Made by a program: the position numbers and the translations under genes. From positions 8,324,997 through 8,388,996 of the forward strand of contig JBCNJP010000019.1 in NCBI GenBank assembly GCA_039602395.1: a stretch of 64,000 nt of DNA, read 5' to 3'. The notes below the pieces were generated by a model. That model did not search any database and was not told the origin of the DNA. It worked only from the letters and a program-made list of their open reading frames with translations. Source of the DNA: Deinandra increscens subsp. villosa. Taxonomy: Eukaryota > Streptophyta > Magnoliopsida > Asterales > Asteraceae. Below are positions 11,507 to 24,344 of this stretch, piece after piece (the stretch's first letter is position 1; every line of letters starts with the position of its first letter).

Positions 11507-14500
11507 ATGGCTGCAAATGCAAGATTTGAATCGCCTTCAGCCAGTTCTTCAGAGCCAGCTTTCTCCGGACCTTATTCGAATGGAAAGAGGGGGAATGCAG
11601 GGCCCAATTTGGATAGGTCCGGAAGCTTTCGGGAGGGTACGGATAATCGGATGTTTAGTTCGGGGTTTGCGGTCACACGAAGTGGAAGTAGCGCTTCGGC
11701 GGGAGCGTCTGGGAGTTTACCACCGCTTTCTCAGTGTTTGTCTCTTGAGCCGATTCAGATTGGTGACCGGAAAATTGATCGGTCGGTTGAGTTAAAAAGG
11801 GTCATGGGGCTTATTGTTGGAAGCGGAAATGAAGATAATTCTTCTGGGGCTGCTGCTGCTGCTGTTCCTGCTCATTCGAAGCCTTCTTCTCCATTGGCGG
11901 TTGCAGAGGATCTAAAGCGTTTGAGATCAAGTGTCGTGGATACATGCAACACAGCTAGGTAATTTTGTTACTTTCAACTATTAGCCTTAATTCTAGTTTC
12001 CTGTGGATCACAAATAACATGTTGCTATGATGAGGCTGAAATATTCCATGGTGCAACTTTTTAACAGGGGCAGGGCAAGCAAATTGGATGAGCATTTGTA
12101 TAAGTTGGATAAATATTGTGACGGTGTGAACACAAAGAAAACACAGAGGAATGAATCGATGACTAATGATCAAGCAGGCTCTTTAAACTCGAAGAGTGGA
12201 ACTCAAATTTACAGAAGTCCCACAGAACTTGCAAACCAAAGAATAGAAGATCGTCCTAAGAATGTTCTTTTGAACAAGCGTGTTCGCACTTCAGTTGCTG
12301 AAACAAGGGTTTGCTTCTTATATCATTCTGAAACTATCTTGAATATTTTGTTATGCACACTTAGAATCTAACATATTGTGAAGCTTGTTAAGATTTTTTT
12401 TTTTTTTTTCTTTCTAAATCTAACATAGTTGGTATTTCAGAGTAATGGTCTAAGAAAGCAGCCTGTGGTGATGGCTAAAGAACGAGATGCACTCAAGGAT
12501 AATGTTGGAGAATCTGATATATTAGAAGAAAAGATCCAGAGGTTGCCTGTAGGCGGGGAAGGATGGGATAAAAAGATGAAACGAAAACGTTCGGTAGGAA
12601 TGGTTTGTACAAGACCTATGGATAACAATGGTGAACCAAAAAGAGCCGTCCAGAACAAGGTTGTCAGCGAACCTGTCTTGCAATCAAATGACACCCACCC
12701 TTACAGGTAACTAATTTATTATTAGGTAATTATTAGGTTACTTCACACAATGGGTTCCTGCCATACCAAATAACAAGAAACTCCGTTGTGATTTGCATAG
12801 TAATTAGTTAGACCATACTGCAGATTAGGAGCTTCTAATGGTAATGGAAATACACACAAATCAGATAACAAGTCAGAAGGGTCACCCTTTCCTAATGGTT
12901 CTCGCGCTCGACTGTCTCCCCGAAATGAACTTGAGGGACCCGCCAGAGATACTGGTGGATCAAATAAGGAAAGAATTCTTACAAAAGGAAACAATAAGTA
13001 TGTGTCTACTTTTAATGTGGCATGTTTCATATTTATGCATTTCTGTTGTCTAACCCATATTCTTTTTGCAGGTTAAATACTCGTGATGATAATTATATTC
13101 CCAGTGGCAATTTAGTCACAAAAGGGAAGGCTACGAGGAATTCACGTAACGGTGCCATAGTGACTGCCAGCTCAACACCAAGTACACCTCGCTTATCTGG
13201 AACTCCAGAGAGCTGGGAGAATGTGACAGGTGGCAACAAAATCCCATCAACAGGTGGAGCTATAAACCGGAAACGGGCTACACCCGCAGGCCCATCTTCT
13301 CCTAACATGGCTCAGTGGGTTGGTCAGAGACCGCAAAAAATGTCTCGAACCAGGAGATCAAATCTGGTGTCACCTGTCTCAAATCAAGAAGAAAAACCAT
13401 TATCATCTGACAGCTGTTCACACTCTGATGTTAGTGTTAGATTAGCCTCTGATGGGACCAATGGTCCTGTTATTTCCACACTATTGAAGCCTAAACCTGA
13501 GCCAGTTCAATCTCCATACCGGTTGTCTGAAAGTGAAGAATCTGTTGGTGTTCAAAATGCTGGTGGTCAAAATGTTGGTGGTCAAAATGTTGGTCCTTCT
13601 TTAGCAATTGGAATGAAGGCCAAGTCTGTAATTAATGAAGAAAGTGGCGAGGGAGTGAAGAAACAGGGCCGCAGTGGAAGAGGCCCGTTAATTGCAAGGG
13701 CTACCTCTTCAGTAGCTGGGGACAAGTTGGATAATACATCCATGGTTAAGCCAATTAGGAGTAATAAACCTGGTTCCGAGAAGAATGGAAGGTGCTACAT
13801 TTTATTATTGAAATGACACTTTTTAATTTATTCCTTTTCGGTTTCTCATGAAATGCTGCATTTGTTTGCCAGTAAGTCAGGTCGGCCTTTGAAAAAGCTT
13901 TCAGACCGCAAGGGGTTTTCACGTCTTGGCCATTTGCAGAATGGTGGGTCTGATTGTTCAGGTATGGTGCCATCAAATTCAAGAAAATATTTTTGTTTCT
14001 TTCTAAAATATGACAGTTTTTATATGATATTTTAGGGAAATCTGATGATGACCGTGAAGAGCTGTTGGCAGCTGCAAATTATGCTCGTAATGCTAGCTGT
14101 AAGAAAAATACTTTATTGTTTTTATTTTTATTTTAGGTGCAAAATTACAGCGCAATTAGTCTCTGGTACATTAATTTTTTGACTTCTGTAGATCTAGCAT
14201 GCTCAAGCACTTTCTGGAAAAAATTTGAACCCATATTTGCCCCTGTCAGTTCCAAAGACAAAACCTACTTATCCACACAGGTGGGAACTGTTTGTAACAG
14301 TTTTTTATAATTATTTTAGATATGGCTTGTCTCATTCTAGATATACAATGTCCATTTTTTGAAATTTAACTTTCCAATCACTTGTTGTGACGTGTTTGAA
14401 TCAGCTAAAAGAGCCTGATTTTCAGGAAAGCTTCCCTCAGTTTCATGGTCGTGCAAATAATGTTTCGGTACTTTTTCAAGCTCGAAATTTTGTTATGTTT

Positions 14501-17500
14501 ATTTTCTATCTCTCAAAATAACTGCAACATTTCTTTTTTCAGCAAGATTCAGGTATTTGATACAAGATATTGTTGTTGATTTTAATCCACACGTTTTTTC
14601 GTTGTTAAGGAGGTTTTTGAGTATCTGAATTTTTTATCTCTCTTTGCTTTCTTAGACGAACCTTACACATGACGTCTCCGTATACAGTACAAATGGTTCT
14701 GGAGAAAGAAATATGCATGTGAAACATCAGGGAAGCGAGTCTTTTTCTGGGAGACTTGATTCAGATAAAACATCTAAGGAATTCATCCCATTGTTTCAAA
14801 GAGTATTATCAGCACTCATTATAGAAGATACCGTTAATGAACTTGAAGACGAAGAAAATACCGAAAACATACCACTTCAAGATACTTTTTGTGATTCGGC
14901 TTACGATGCATTTCACCATGATGATTTCAGTGAGCCTAGGAAGAGGGCTAGGAGGGAAACCGAACAGGATACCATGTTTCAAAGTATTCATTCTGTGAAG
15001 TTGTCTTTTTCTAGCAATGGATGTACCGCCAACACTTTCAGAAGCCCTACCATTAATGATTCTCCATGTGATGATGTGGCGTTGGCTGGGATCTCAAAAA
15101 ATCTGGTCAACAGGCCACAAGTGATACACATGGAGGGTTTTGGCATTCCTTCTTTTGATAATCAGTATGAACAAATGCGTTTAGATGACAAACTTCTTTT
15201 GGAGCTCCACAGCATAGGTCTATATCCCGAGTTAGTGGTAGGCTCATACTCATTTTGCTTAATATATAACTTACAACATAGCTCATAAAATTAATTACTT
15301 CTAGATAGAGATGAGCAGATGGCAATATAGACCAATAAATATACTTAAGAATGGGTAGATTTTGGGTTACATTCTAACTCCAATGGGTCAAATGGGTTGA
15401 AAGTCACACAAAGTGTATATTAATTGCATAAAACCTTTTAAATCTTTATATTAGAAACTTCTGTCTCATAATTGAAAAAATATATACATTTTTGTATACA
15501 TAACTATAATTTTATAATGGGAATTACAAACTTTGGGCAGAAAGTCACACAAAGAATCACCCATTTTGACCCCTTACATTTCACTCCCATTTTGCCACTT
15601 CTACTTCAGAAAGGTCTAACTTTTGTGTTTCTTACCTGGCTGACAGCCTAAGTTGGATGACAAGGAAGATGAAGCAATCAAGCAAGAAATCAACCAACTA
15701 AAGACAAGACTTCGACAACAGGTTATAACAATGAAAACCTGACTGAGTATGACATATTATCTACAATGATCACCAAATATTTACTATTCTTCTATTTTTT
15801 TTTCATTTTTATATAGAATTATAAAAAGAAGGCATACTTGGAGAAAATATGTAGAAGTATTGGAAGCAGCTTTGTAGGGCGGTAAAAACTTTATACACGG
15901 ATCTCTTATTGTGAACTTATGTTCAGTTGCTTAGAGATTTCTTATCTCTAACTTTAAATATAATCTGGTTGTTATGCAGAGATCTTGAGCAGCTTGCAAT
16001 AGATAGATTGGTGGAGCTAGCTTACAGAAAACTTCTGGCAAGTGCTAACCCCTTAGTTCTCATGTTGTCTTTGATCAATTGACTCATAATGAGAATCCAA
16101 AATTGATTAGTATACTAGTATCTAGAATTGAATAAAACTGGCAGATATTGATAGTTATGTATTACGGGTCGAATAATATTTTTAAATATATCTGATTCTG
16201 TTGCAGGCTACTAAAGGACCTTCTAGAACCGGGACTTCAAAGATTCCAAAGCATGTTGCATTGGCATTTGGAAGGAGAACTCTAGCCAGATGTCGTAAAT
16301 TTGGGAAATCAGGTGTAAGTTGCTTTAATACACCCCCACTTCGAGATGTCCTTTTTGCTCCACCGGAATATGAGTTGGAGCCTGCCGCCCTTGTTGGTGG
16401 CTCATCGTCTAACACCACCACCAAGTATATTGGATTCCAAAATCCCCACCCAGATTCAAGGATATTATCTGGTAAGCCAGTCACTCAATCTGAACAGTGT
16501 TATGCTTTGATTCACTTAAAAAACAGACCCATTTGGTAACTTAATATGGTGGTAAATTACCAAATGGAGCACCCAACCATCGCATTTGAGCTATTTGACA
16601 GACCTTTGTTCCAAAACTAGCGACAATACATTGTTAGTGGCAATTTCAACCGTTTAAAATCAATCTATTTAGCCAAAGCTCGGTCAAATGCATTGAATGG
16701 GAACTGGTCAAAGGTCACCCATAGTGTAACTTTAATGCATTCAGGGTCCTAAATAGTTTATTCCAAAAAAGTTGATCATAATTGTAATACTATAGTTTTT
16801 GTAAATTGTAATCGTATTTAACGGGATAATTATCTACCAAAGCTTTTAAACTGGACAGAAATATCTGCAGTTCAACCCAACTCGACCCTACTAAAAATTA
16901 TCCATTTTGGTCTGTTACCCTTACCCCCTTTGCCTGTTTTTGCTGCCTGTAGTTTTAGATCAAATTTCCGGGATGGATTTTTATTGCATTTTGTAATGAA
17001 AGTATTTTTATATCTAATGAAGTTATAACTACTTATCTTGTTTTGTACGTCTCTGTTAAAATATGGTTTCAAACTTTGTGTGTGTTAAAATGTGGTTTAT
17101 TTTCACTTTAATTTTGTTCCTACAGGGTTTTATTTCCTTTTATTCTAGATCTCATGTATCTATAAGGCCATTAGAGGGTGTTTGTTCTAACATACTATTT
17201 TTAATTTTTTTTTATCATGCATCAGATGAGGCTTTTGTCAACAGAGGAAAGAAGAAAGAACTTTTACTTGATGATGTTGGCACTGCTTTCGGCGGAACAA
17301 CTGGAAAACGTGCGTACCAGGGTGAGAGACAAATAAAGGCAAAACCCAAACAAAAAGCAGGTCAAGTACCGACTTCAGGTAATGGGCATGCCAACCAATC
17401 AACAAGAACACTACACCCTGTACAGCCTTCACTAATTAGGGAGAGTCGGATGGTGAACGGGCCCCAAAGGGAGAGTATGGAAACCACCGACCCGCTTCAT

Positions 17501-17647
17501 GAGTTAGACCCGATTGATGAATTAGGGGAAGGTGGTCCTCAGGATCTGAGTTCTCTGCTGAATTTTGATGATGAGGAATTACAAGACCAATTTACAGCGG
17601 GACTTGATATACCAATGGATGATCTTACAGAATTGAATATGTTTTAG
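11507..17647 (+). CDS. Conserved plant protein of unknown function, ~1207 aa, 15 coding exons
   Basis: Coding exons: 11507-11958, 12068-12308, 12441-12706, 12824-12997, 13072-13791, 13873-13961, 14036-14098, 14192-14280, 14405-14467, 14656-15237, 15647-15721, 15817-15881, 15980-16037, 16207-16471, 17226-17647. Phases agree throughout. The N-terminus (MAANARFESPSASSSEPAFS) and the block from 16207 (KIPKHVALAFGRRTLARCRKFG) resemble the plant family of Arabidopsis AT2G19390/AT4G29790/AT5G22450, annotated only as Ser/Arg-rich matrix-like proteins. It is low-complexity, Ser/Pro/Lys/Arg-rich and probably nuclear, with a likely coiled coil near the residues encoded by 15647-15881 (KEDEAIKQEINQLKTRLRQQ) and an acidic C-terminus ending in LTELNMF. 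Intron 13 starts with GC. A leader exon probably ends at a GTATC donor near 11129. Function is not known. Confidence 0.88.
15307..15604. mobile_element. Possible intronic hAT-like MITE
   Basis: Lies in the intron between 15237 and 15647. Its edges read TAGAGATGAGCAGATGGCA and, inverted, TAGAAGTGGCAAAATGG, resembling the TAGAGGTG termini of the 7211 element; the flanks CTTCTAGA and CTTCAGAA are a poor 8-bp match. The inside carries repeated GGGTCAAATGGG-like motifs. Weak evidence. Confidence 0.35.
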
Positions 17648-18744
17648 TGAAAACTTGATGGTTTGATTTTTAATAATATAAAACAGGTAAAATGTATATT
17701 ATTGTGGATTATTTTGACTGCATAGGAAAGGTAAGATCTAAGATGTCATGTAACCAACCCATCATTTGTAATTATGGTCTCATTTTTCTTTCATTTTTGG
17801 TTTATTCTTTATTTACTTAGTGAATTACCAGATATCTATGATGTTTTTTCTTAGTGGCAGGTATTTTTTTTTATATATATATCTATTGTATCTTTTGGGA
17901 GAAATTAGACTTTTAAATAAATAGAACAACCATGATATTGATCTGATAGTCAGAGGGTGTTTTCCATTTAGCTCAGACATGGACTTGAGAATGGTTCATC
18001 CGACCCAACAACAAAACCCGCTCCGGATTTTGTTGTAGTGCAACTTTTCATTAGTCCTTTTAGCCGGGAATAGGGCATGGTGACTGTCTTCTCTTAAATG
18101 TTTACACCGTTTAACGGCTAAAAATTGTTTTGTTTTATTCAAGGCTTCTTGCAAAACCTGTTCTTGCTACAAATAATCACCATGAATCCTTGTGCTACAA
18201 ATAATCACCATGGATCTCGGATCGGTTCGATCCATTTGTTTCTTGGGTCGATGGGTGAAATTGTCACCCTGGACTTGAGATGAATCGATGCTGACCAAAG
18301 ATTGTTTGGCCAAATAGTATGGAGATGATGGTTAAATCTTAAGTTATTTGATTTCTCAAGTTTAAACCTAACTCAATGGAGATTTAATTGTAATATACTA
18401 GGGGTTATGAGTAGTGTATTTACTCATGTCAATACTATATTACAATACGTACATATAAAAAGTACAAAATTGTAAATTACTTAAAAAATTAAGAGTTTTA
18501 GGATACAAAATAGTCTTTTAAACAATAAAGTAATATTTTTTCTGATTAAAACAAAAAAATTAAACAATCTGTTTAACAAAAAATGATTGACATTTAACAA
18601 TATTATATATTTAAAATAATTAATTAATAAATCAAATACGATAAATTGTGTTTCTTATCACGTAAAAATCACGCTACAAATTATCATCACTACCGTACCG
18701 TCATGCCCACCACTATAAATTAATTTGGGAAAACACAAACGTGC
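17648..18744. other. Intergenic: 3' region of one gene and promoter side of the next
   Basis: Contains the 3' UTR of the upstream gene and AT-rich DNA. A short duplication of CTACAAATAATCACCATG is seen at about 18168-18211. No gene supported. Confidence 0.5.
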
Positions 18745-19414
18745 CCACGGCCGCACTTCATCTCACCGACACCAGTCCACCATCATCCCGGCCGGCTGGT
18801 CTGCGGCGAACAAAGTACGCCTTCCCTCAACTTTCTCTCTCTTATCGTAATATGATTATATCACAGTTGCAGATTGAATATATATATTTTTCCTGTCAGT
18901 TAAATGATTATTAGTATTGTACACAAATGAGCGCAGATGTTACGTTCTAAATTTTGTTGGATTGCAATGTATTTCCCGATAGAAAAGCGAATCTCTAGGT
19001 TTTTTTCGGTTTACTGTGCTTGATTAGCCGTCTGCATGTTTGTAAACAAAACGAGATGAATTCACTAGAACATTAGGATAAAAGTTTATTGAATTATTAG
19101 AAATGTCAAACTGCCTTATTTTTAGACTCAGAACAGATTTGGATTTTTTGAATTTTTTGAATTTTAGGGCACAAATTCCTCAATGGCAGAGAATATGCTA
19201 GTGCTGGCAATCAAATCAATCAATTCCAGTTCTGTATATCAAACGTAATTACTTTGCCTTGAAATCAAACTCAGAATCCATAATGTCAAAAACACAACTG
19301 CTTTTCTTCGATTTTGATAATGCTGTATCGCTAAATCTGAGATGCTCATCCTGTGATATATGTTTGATTCTTCCTTCGATTTAGTGTCATTGTACATTGC
19401 TTTTGCTGTTGCAG

Positions 19415-19435
19415 ATGGATTCTGCTTCATCTTGA
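19415..19435 (+). promoter_or_regulatory. Short upstream ORF in the IMP2 leader
   Basis: A six-codon frame (ATG to TGA) starts exactly after a leader-intron acceptor (GCAG at 19411-19414) and ends 27 nt before the main ATG. The matching leader donor is probably near 18815 (GTACGC). It could dampen translation. Confidence 0.5.
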
Positions 19436-19462
19436 CCTTGATTTGTCATTTCTGATACAAAT

Positions 19463-20565
19463 ATGAGAGCTACAAGTTTTGTTTGGAATGTCTGTAAATC
19501 ATCATTCACATGTGGGCTAATAGGTCTCACCGTATCAGACCGTATTGCTAGTGTTGTCCATGTAAGGGGATTCTCTATGTCACCCACATTCAATCCTCCC
19601 AATAACACTTCCTTGGGCTTATTTACTGGTAGGTTTCTACTTTCTATTTTCAATAGAAAACTTAAGCAGTTTGGCTTGTGCTAGTTTAACTTGGTTAATC
19701 GAGTTAACGGTTTATCTACAGATGATCATGTCTTGGTGGAAAAACATTGTCTAACGGATTACAAGTTCTCACACGGCGATGTGGTAGTTTTCTGGTATAG
19801 TTATAGATCTTTATCTTCTTCATATTCCTTGCTGGCTTATGTATAATTGTATATCAGCTTATTTTGTTAAAATTTCCAGCTTTGAATCTTTGGTTTATCT
19901 AAATGCAGCTCCCCAAGAGACTACAGGGAGAAACAAATAAAGCGTATAACGGGCATGCCAGGTGATTGGGTCAGTGTTCCTTTATCATATGATGCTGTGA
20001 AGATTCCTGAAGGCCATTGTTGGGTTGAAGGAGACAATCCAACCAACAGTTTGGACTCCAGATCCTTTGGCCCGGTATGTTGGCTTCATCATAACTTCTG
20101 ATTTCGGGTGGGATTATCTTTCTTTAGCTAAAGATTGAAATTTTGACCCATTTACTTGTAAATGGATTGATGTATGTTATGTTAAGCGGTTAAATTATAA
20201 ACAATTGATAGTATTCAAATCCATCAAAACCTCCTGAAAGCTTTTATTAACAATGGTTAGATTACTTTTGTTACTATATCATCTTGTTTATCATATTTAG
20301 CACATTAGTTATTTATAGTATTTAAAAAACTGCTCAATCTACCTGTTTGGCCAAACCCATTACTCGTCCTGCTGCTCACGTGCCATTTCTATATTTAAAC
20401 AAAGACATATCCGATTTAAGAGTGGCTTGAAAATATTAATCAAATGTTATGTTTTTGCAGATTCCGCTAGGGTTGATTCGTGGAAGGGTCACACACGTCA
20501 TCTGGCCCCCTCAAAGAGTTGGGAAAATCGATCAAAAGCTTCCCCGGAATGGACTTTCCTTATAA
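19463..20565 (+). CDS. IMP2: Mitochondrial inner membrane protease subunit 2 (S26 family)
   Basis: Signal-peptidase-type Ser/Lys protease that trims intermembrane-space sorting signals from imported mitochondrial proteins, at the outer face of the inner membrane with subunit 1. Coding exons 19463-19628, 19722-19794, 19909-20074, 20461-20565 give 169 aa. Visible hallmarks: an N-terminal hydrophobic segment (about residues 10-33), RGFSMSPTF with catalytic Ser38, KRITGMPGD with catalytic Lys91, and the [15 protein letters not shown] box near the C-terminus. Length fits plant IMP2. The start was chosen because it gives the full membrane segment. After the stop, an AAG|GTGAGT donor (from 20566) and a TTTGTCAG acceptor near 20783 suggest a 3'-UTR intron. 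Confidence 0.93.
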
Positions 20566-21065
20566 GGTGAGTATAAGTACTTAGTTACAGGGTGATGAAG
20601 AGATGATGATCATCTACAATGACCAGATTTTGCTTAGGTTTTTGCTGTGTTTTTTTTAAACTTCTGATTCTGGAGGTGTTTTATAGGGTGGTATTCTTTT
20701 GTTTTAGTGACCATTTGATGGCTGTTCTTTAAAAAAATAAATACAAGTAATAAACTCATTTATTTTGTTCACTTATTTGTCAGGAAGAACTCATTAGGCT
20801 TTATGAATACCTTGGTAATCATTGAGATAAGGAGATAATAGAGATTTACTTGTAATTAAGAATTTAAAAAACTTAAATATGGTGGAGTTGAATTTATATA
20901 TACTATAAAAACCCTCTAAATCCATATTTTGGCTTTGAATTTCTTCTGTACACTATATGCTATAAAAACAGAAAAACTCTGTTTTACGTTAGATTGGTTT
21001 TGGCCCCCGATATAGATGTCCAAAGTGATAAATGTAAAGCTCTGCCACTGTTATTAAATGCTACT

Positions 21066-21328
21066 TTTTTTTTTTTTTTTGAACGGTCAACGAATGCCCC
21101 GGAAAACCCGGGGACTATTTACACCAGTTGAGCTCATTCCAGGGAAAATCCACCTCCGCGAGCGGCCGGGTGGACAAACCTGGGAGCTCAGGGATCGAAC
21201 TTGTGACATTTCAGCCCCAAGTCTCCCCTCATCGCCAATGCCCCTCCAAAGTGTTGCCCGTAAGAATTGAACCTGTGTCTCAAATAGAGAACACAAGCTT
21301 CCTACCACTACACCACAATGAAAGTTGC
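21066..21328 (-). mobile_element. tRNA-derived SINE with 13-bp target duplication
   Basis: On the minus strand it opens with a Pol III A-box-like TGTAGTGGTAGG, then a B-box-like GGTTCAATTCT, then a GC-rich body, and ends in a poly(A) run (21066-21080 on the plus strand as T). ATTAAATGCTACT lies on both sides (21053-21065 and 21329-21341). Full length, about 260 bp. Confidence 0.92.
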
Positions 21329-21341
21329 ATTAAATGCTACT

Positions 21342-24300
21342 TCTTAAATAGCTAAACATCGTTCTCGACTGTCGTTCTCTGGTTAATCAATTAATGTTAG
21401 AAGGCCAAGGTCACATATATGAAAAGCTTCAAAAAACCACTAAAAGTGTATTAAACTTCATCAAGAGTTTAAGGTATCCGATCAGTGAACATCATAGTAA
21501 GTTTTGTAGGTATTAAAAAGTGTATTATAGGTATTACTCAATTAAGCGTTTAAAGTATTGGGTCATGTAGTAAACATTTTTTTAAACGGCGTTTGAACTA
21601 CCTTAATACCTTAGTGAACCTTCATGGGATAGGATTGCAACTATCCATACTGAATTTGACACTCTAGACTTAACTTACCCAGAAATATCATCAAGGAAGA
21701 AACACACCACTTAAGAAAACCCTCTTAGTCATGTTTTGAACTTGAAGTCTTAAGAATCCCAAACGGCCAAACCTCTAACCATCATTCCCATGTCAGCTCC
21801 TGTCGAAAGGAACATGTTTTCTTGTTATAAGTTATTGGAGTAAAATTTGTAGCTGTGTATGTTGCATGGTTTTCGAAAAATGTAAAAAAGAAGTTACCTA
21901 CAACCTCTCCAATCAATCATTCCATCATGTTTTCATATTAATATCATATATATTGTATTTTTATAACCATTCTTATTTATTTTATGAATTAATTTACTTG
22001 TTAATATCGTATAAAATATAATTATGATTGAAACTAAGAAGTTTTATATGTTATACATTTAAACATTATATAATTGAGTTATTGAGGCGACGTTCTAATA
22101 TTTGACATTTTTATTAAGCCAACCCTTGTATATTTTAAAAAGACAACAAAATTAATATTACATAAATTAAAGTATTACCAAAAGCATTTTTTAACACACT
22201 TTAATTAGTAAGTTTAAAAATGTACAAACATTTATGTAGTTCTTGATTGACGTCGAAGTGTGGATTAAAAATAGAGAGAGTTGGTGTTCCAAATAACCCC
22301 ACTTTGAATCAACTAGTAAGAGTAACTGGATTGTCAAATCCACGAGGAGTTAGTGGATAGCGCGTAGTTCCATTTGATTTTTATTGCTAACATAATGAAA
22401 ATTTGATTGTTGATTAACTAATTAAGAATTTAGCAAAAATGCAATAAGTAAAAGAAGATCACATCTAGGTTCGAGTTGGCTAACTGAGATACCACCTAGT
22501 TTAATTGTGTTAATAGACCACATAGACATAATCTACTTCAACATATACAACAATGGATGATTAAGGAATACACCATTCATGCAACTTTGATTCAACGATT
22601 CTAGATCGAACGAAAAAGAATACATAAGGTAAACAACATAATCATCAACAATACTAGACTCTACAATCAATAACATATTGCTCCTCAATGATAAAAGCAA
22701 AATGAAATGGGCAATGCATTGATGTGTGATCAATAAGCTTGTCTTACATTATTCACATACGGAAGCACATAAACAATCTTCAATTACCAAGAACTTAATG
22801 TAAAGGAAGAGAATTGATGTTCAACACAACTTAAGAACTAAGTAATATTCAAAAAAACATAAACCCTAAAACCTGATTGTGATCACATGAAGTTTAGCTA
22901 CCCATGGTAATGATGAACATGATGGATAATGATGAAATTGATGAATGATTTTGCTTGATTTGATTTTTCAAAGCATTGTCACCGAGTATTGGAAGCCAAA
23001 AAATCGTCCTCAATGTTCTAGTCGACTCCCCTCCTAAAAATTACGTTTTAGCGCTTAAAAATCATGGATAAGGACTGGAATCGACATAAAAAACGTCAGA
23101 GGTAGTAGGCTATGGCCTGGGGAGTAGCCTACGCCAATTTTTTTCTGGCCTACCTCCACATTTTGGCAGATTCCACTTCGTTTGCTATCTCCATCGCTTA
23201 CAAGTCTTGGCTCAGGTGCACAAACATCCAATTCAATAATCAAATTTAGTCTTCAGAATGTCCGTGTATGTAAACTCAAACAAGACCACATATTCTACGA
23301 AGTATATCATGCTAAAAACGCAAACAAGGAAAAGGTTTTAAAAACGATCCGATAAGTGTAGCAACCTAGATTTGCTTGGTTTGTGATCTTTCATTCTTTC
23401 TAAGTACACATGGCATGCATTCATTTCCCTATATTTTCTTTCATACTAATTTATTTTCTATATAAGGTTATGCGATATACACCGCTACTTCTCGTGCGTG
23501 GGTCTAGGTGACATCAATCCACGGCGCGGAACGCCCCCCACCCTGCGTGGATAGTCTGCGTGGATATAGCAACGACCTGAAATAGTGATTGATTTGGGTT
23601 TCAACCAATCACATGATTTTAATTATTTTGTTTCTATTAATTTTATATATAAATATTAAATAAAATAATACCAACTCACACCTCAGAACTTACACATGCG
23701 AGTCCAGTGATGACAAACCCACACAGCTATACCTCATGCCCAAATGTTAGTTTTTTAAATAACTTATAATATTTAACCTTTTTAAATAATCTAAGTTCAG
23801 TCTTCTTTAGTTTTATTTTTAACATACCGGTATAAGATTTATTATAATGAGAAATAAAAAAAAATACTTTTGATATAAATAAATATAGAAAAATAATTGT
23901 TTATCTTATCTAGCACATGTCAATGTATTATAGGTTTATCTGTTTTAATAAGTGTTTTTGAAATGTAAAATAATTTTTATTTTTATATAAATTTTGGATT
24001 CAAATTACTAATTTTTTCTTATTTTGAAACGAAATAACTATTTAATTTATTAAAAATAATCACAAATCATTATTTATGTAATAAAAAGTTGGGTTGGACT
24101 AGATTGTGAATGTTTAGAAAAATAAGTTATTAGAAAAATAAGTTAGATCGGATTGCGTGGAAAAATGTGTGGGGTCTTGCGGATGGTCTATCTTATATAT
24201 TGGCGTTGTCACGCTTATATGATCTCCTTGTTATCTTTAGGTTTATATGTACTTTTAGCTACTAATGTGGCAGATTTAGTAAGATTGTATTGTTGTTATC

Positions 24301-24344
24301 TGAGAGTACATATATAAACTGACACAGTGGCACATTGGCACCAC
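21342..24344. other. Intergenic, AT-rich, no supported gene
   Basis: No convincing coding region. 22250-23360 is less AT-rich than its surroundings and reads like decayed repeat sequence, possibly LTR-derived, but no termini, primer site or protein domain were found. 23640-24120 is very AT-rich. Confidence 0.5.

Noticed and set aside
14543..14552. Candidate 10-nt micro-exon (AG before, GT after) in the 1207-aa protein gene
   Set aside because: Adding 10 nt would shift frame into a stop in the next exon; joining 14467 to 14656 directly keeps the frame.
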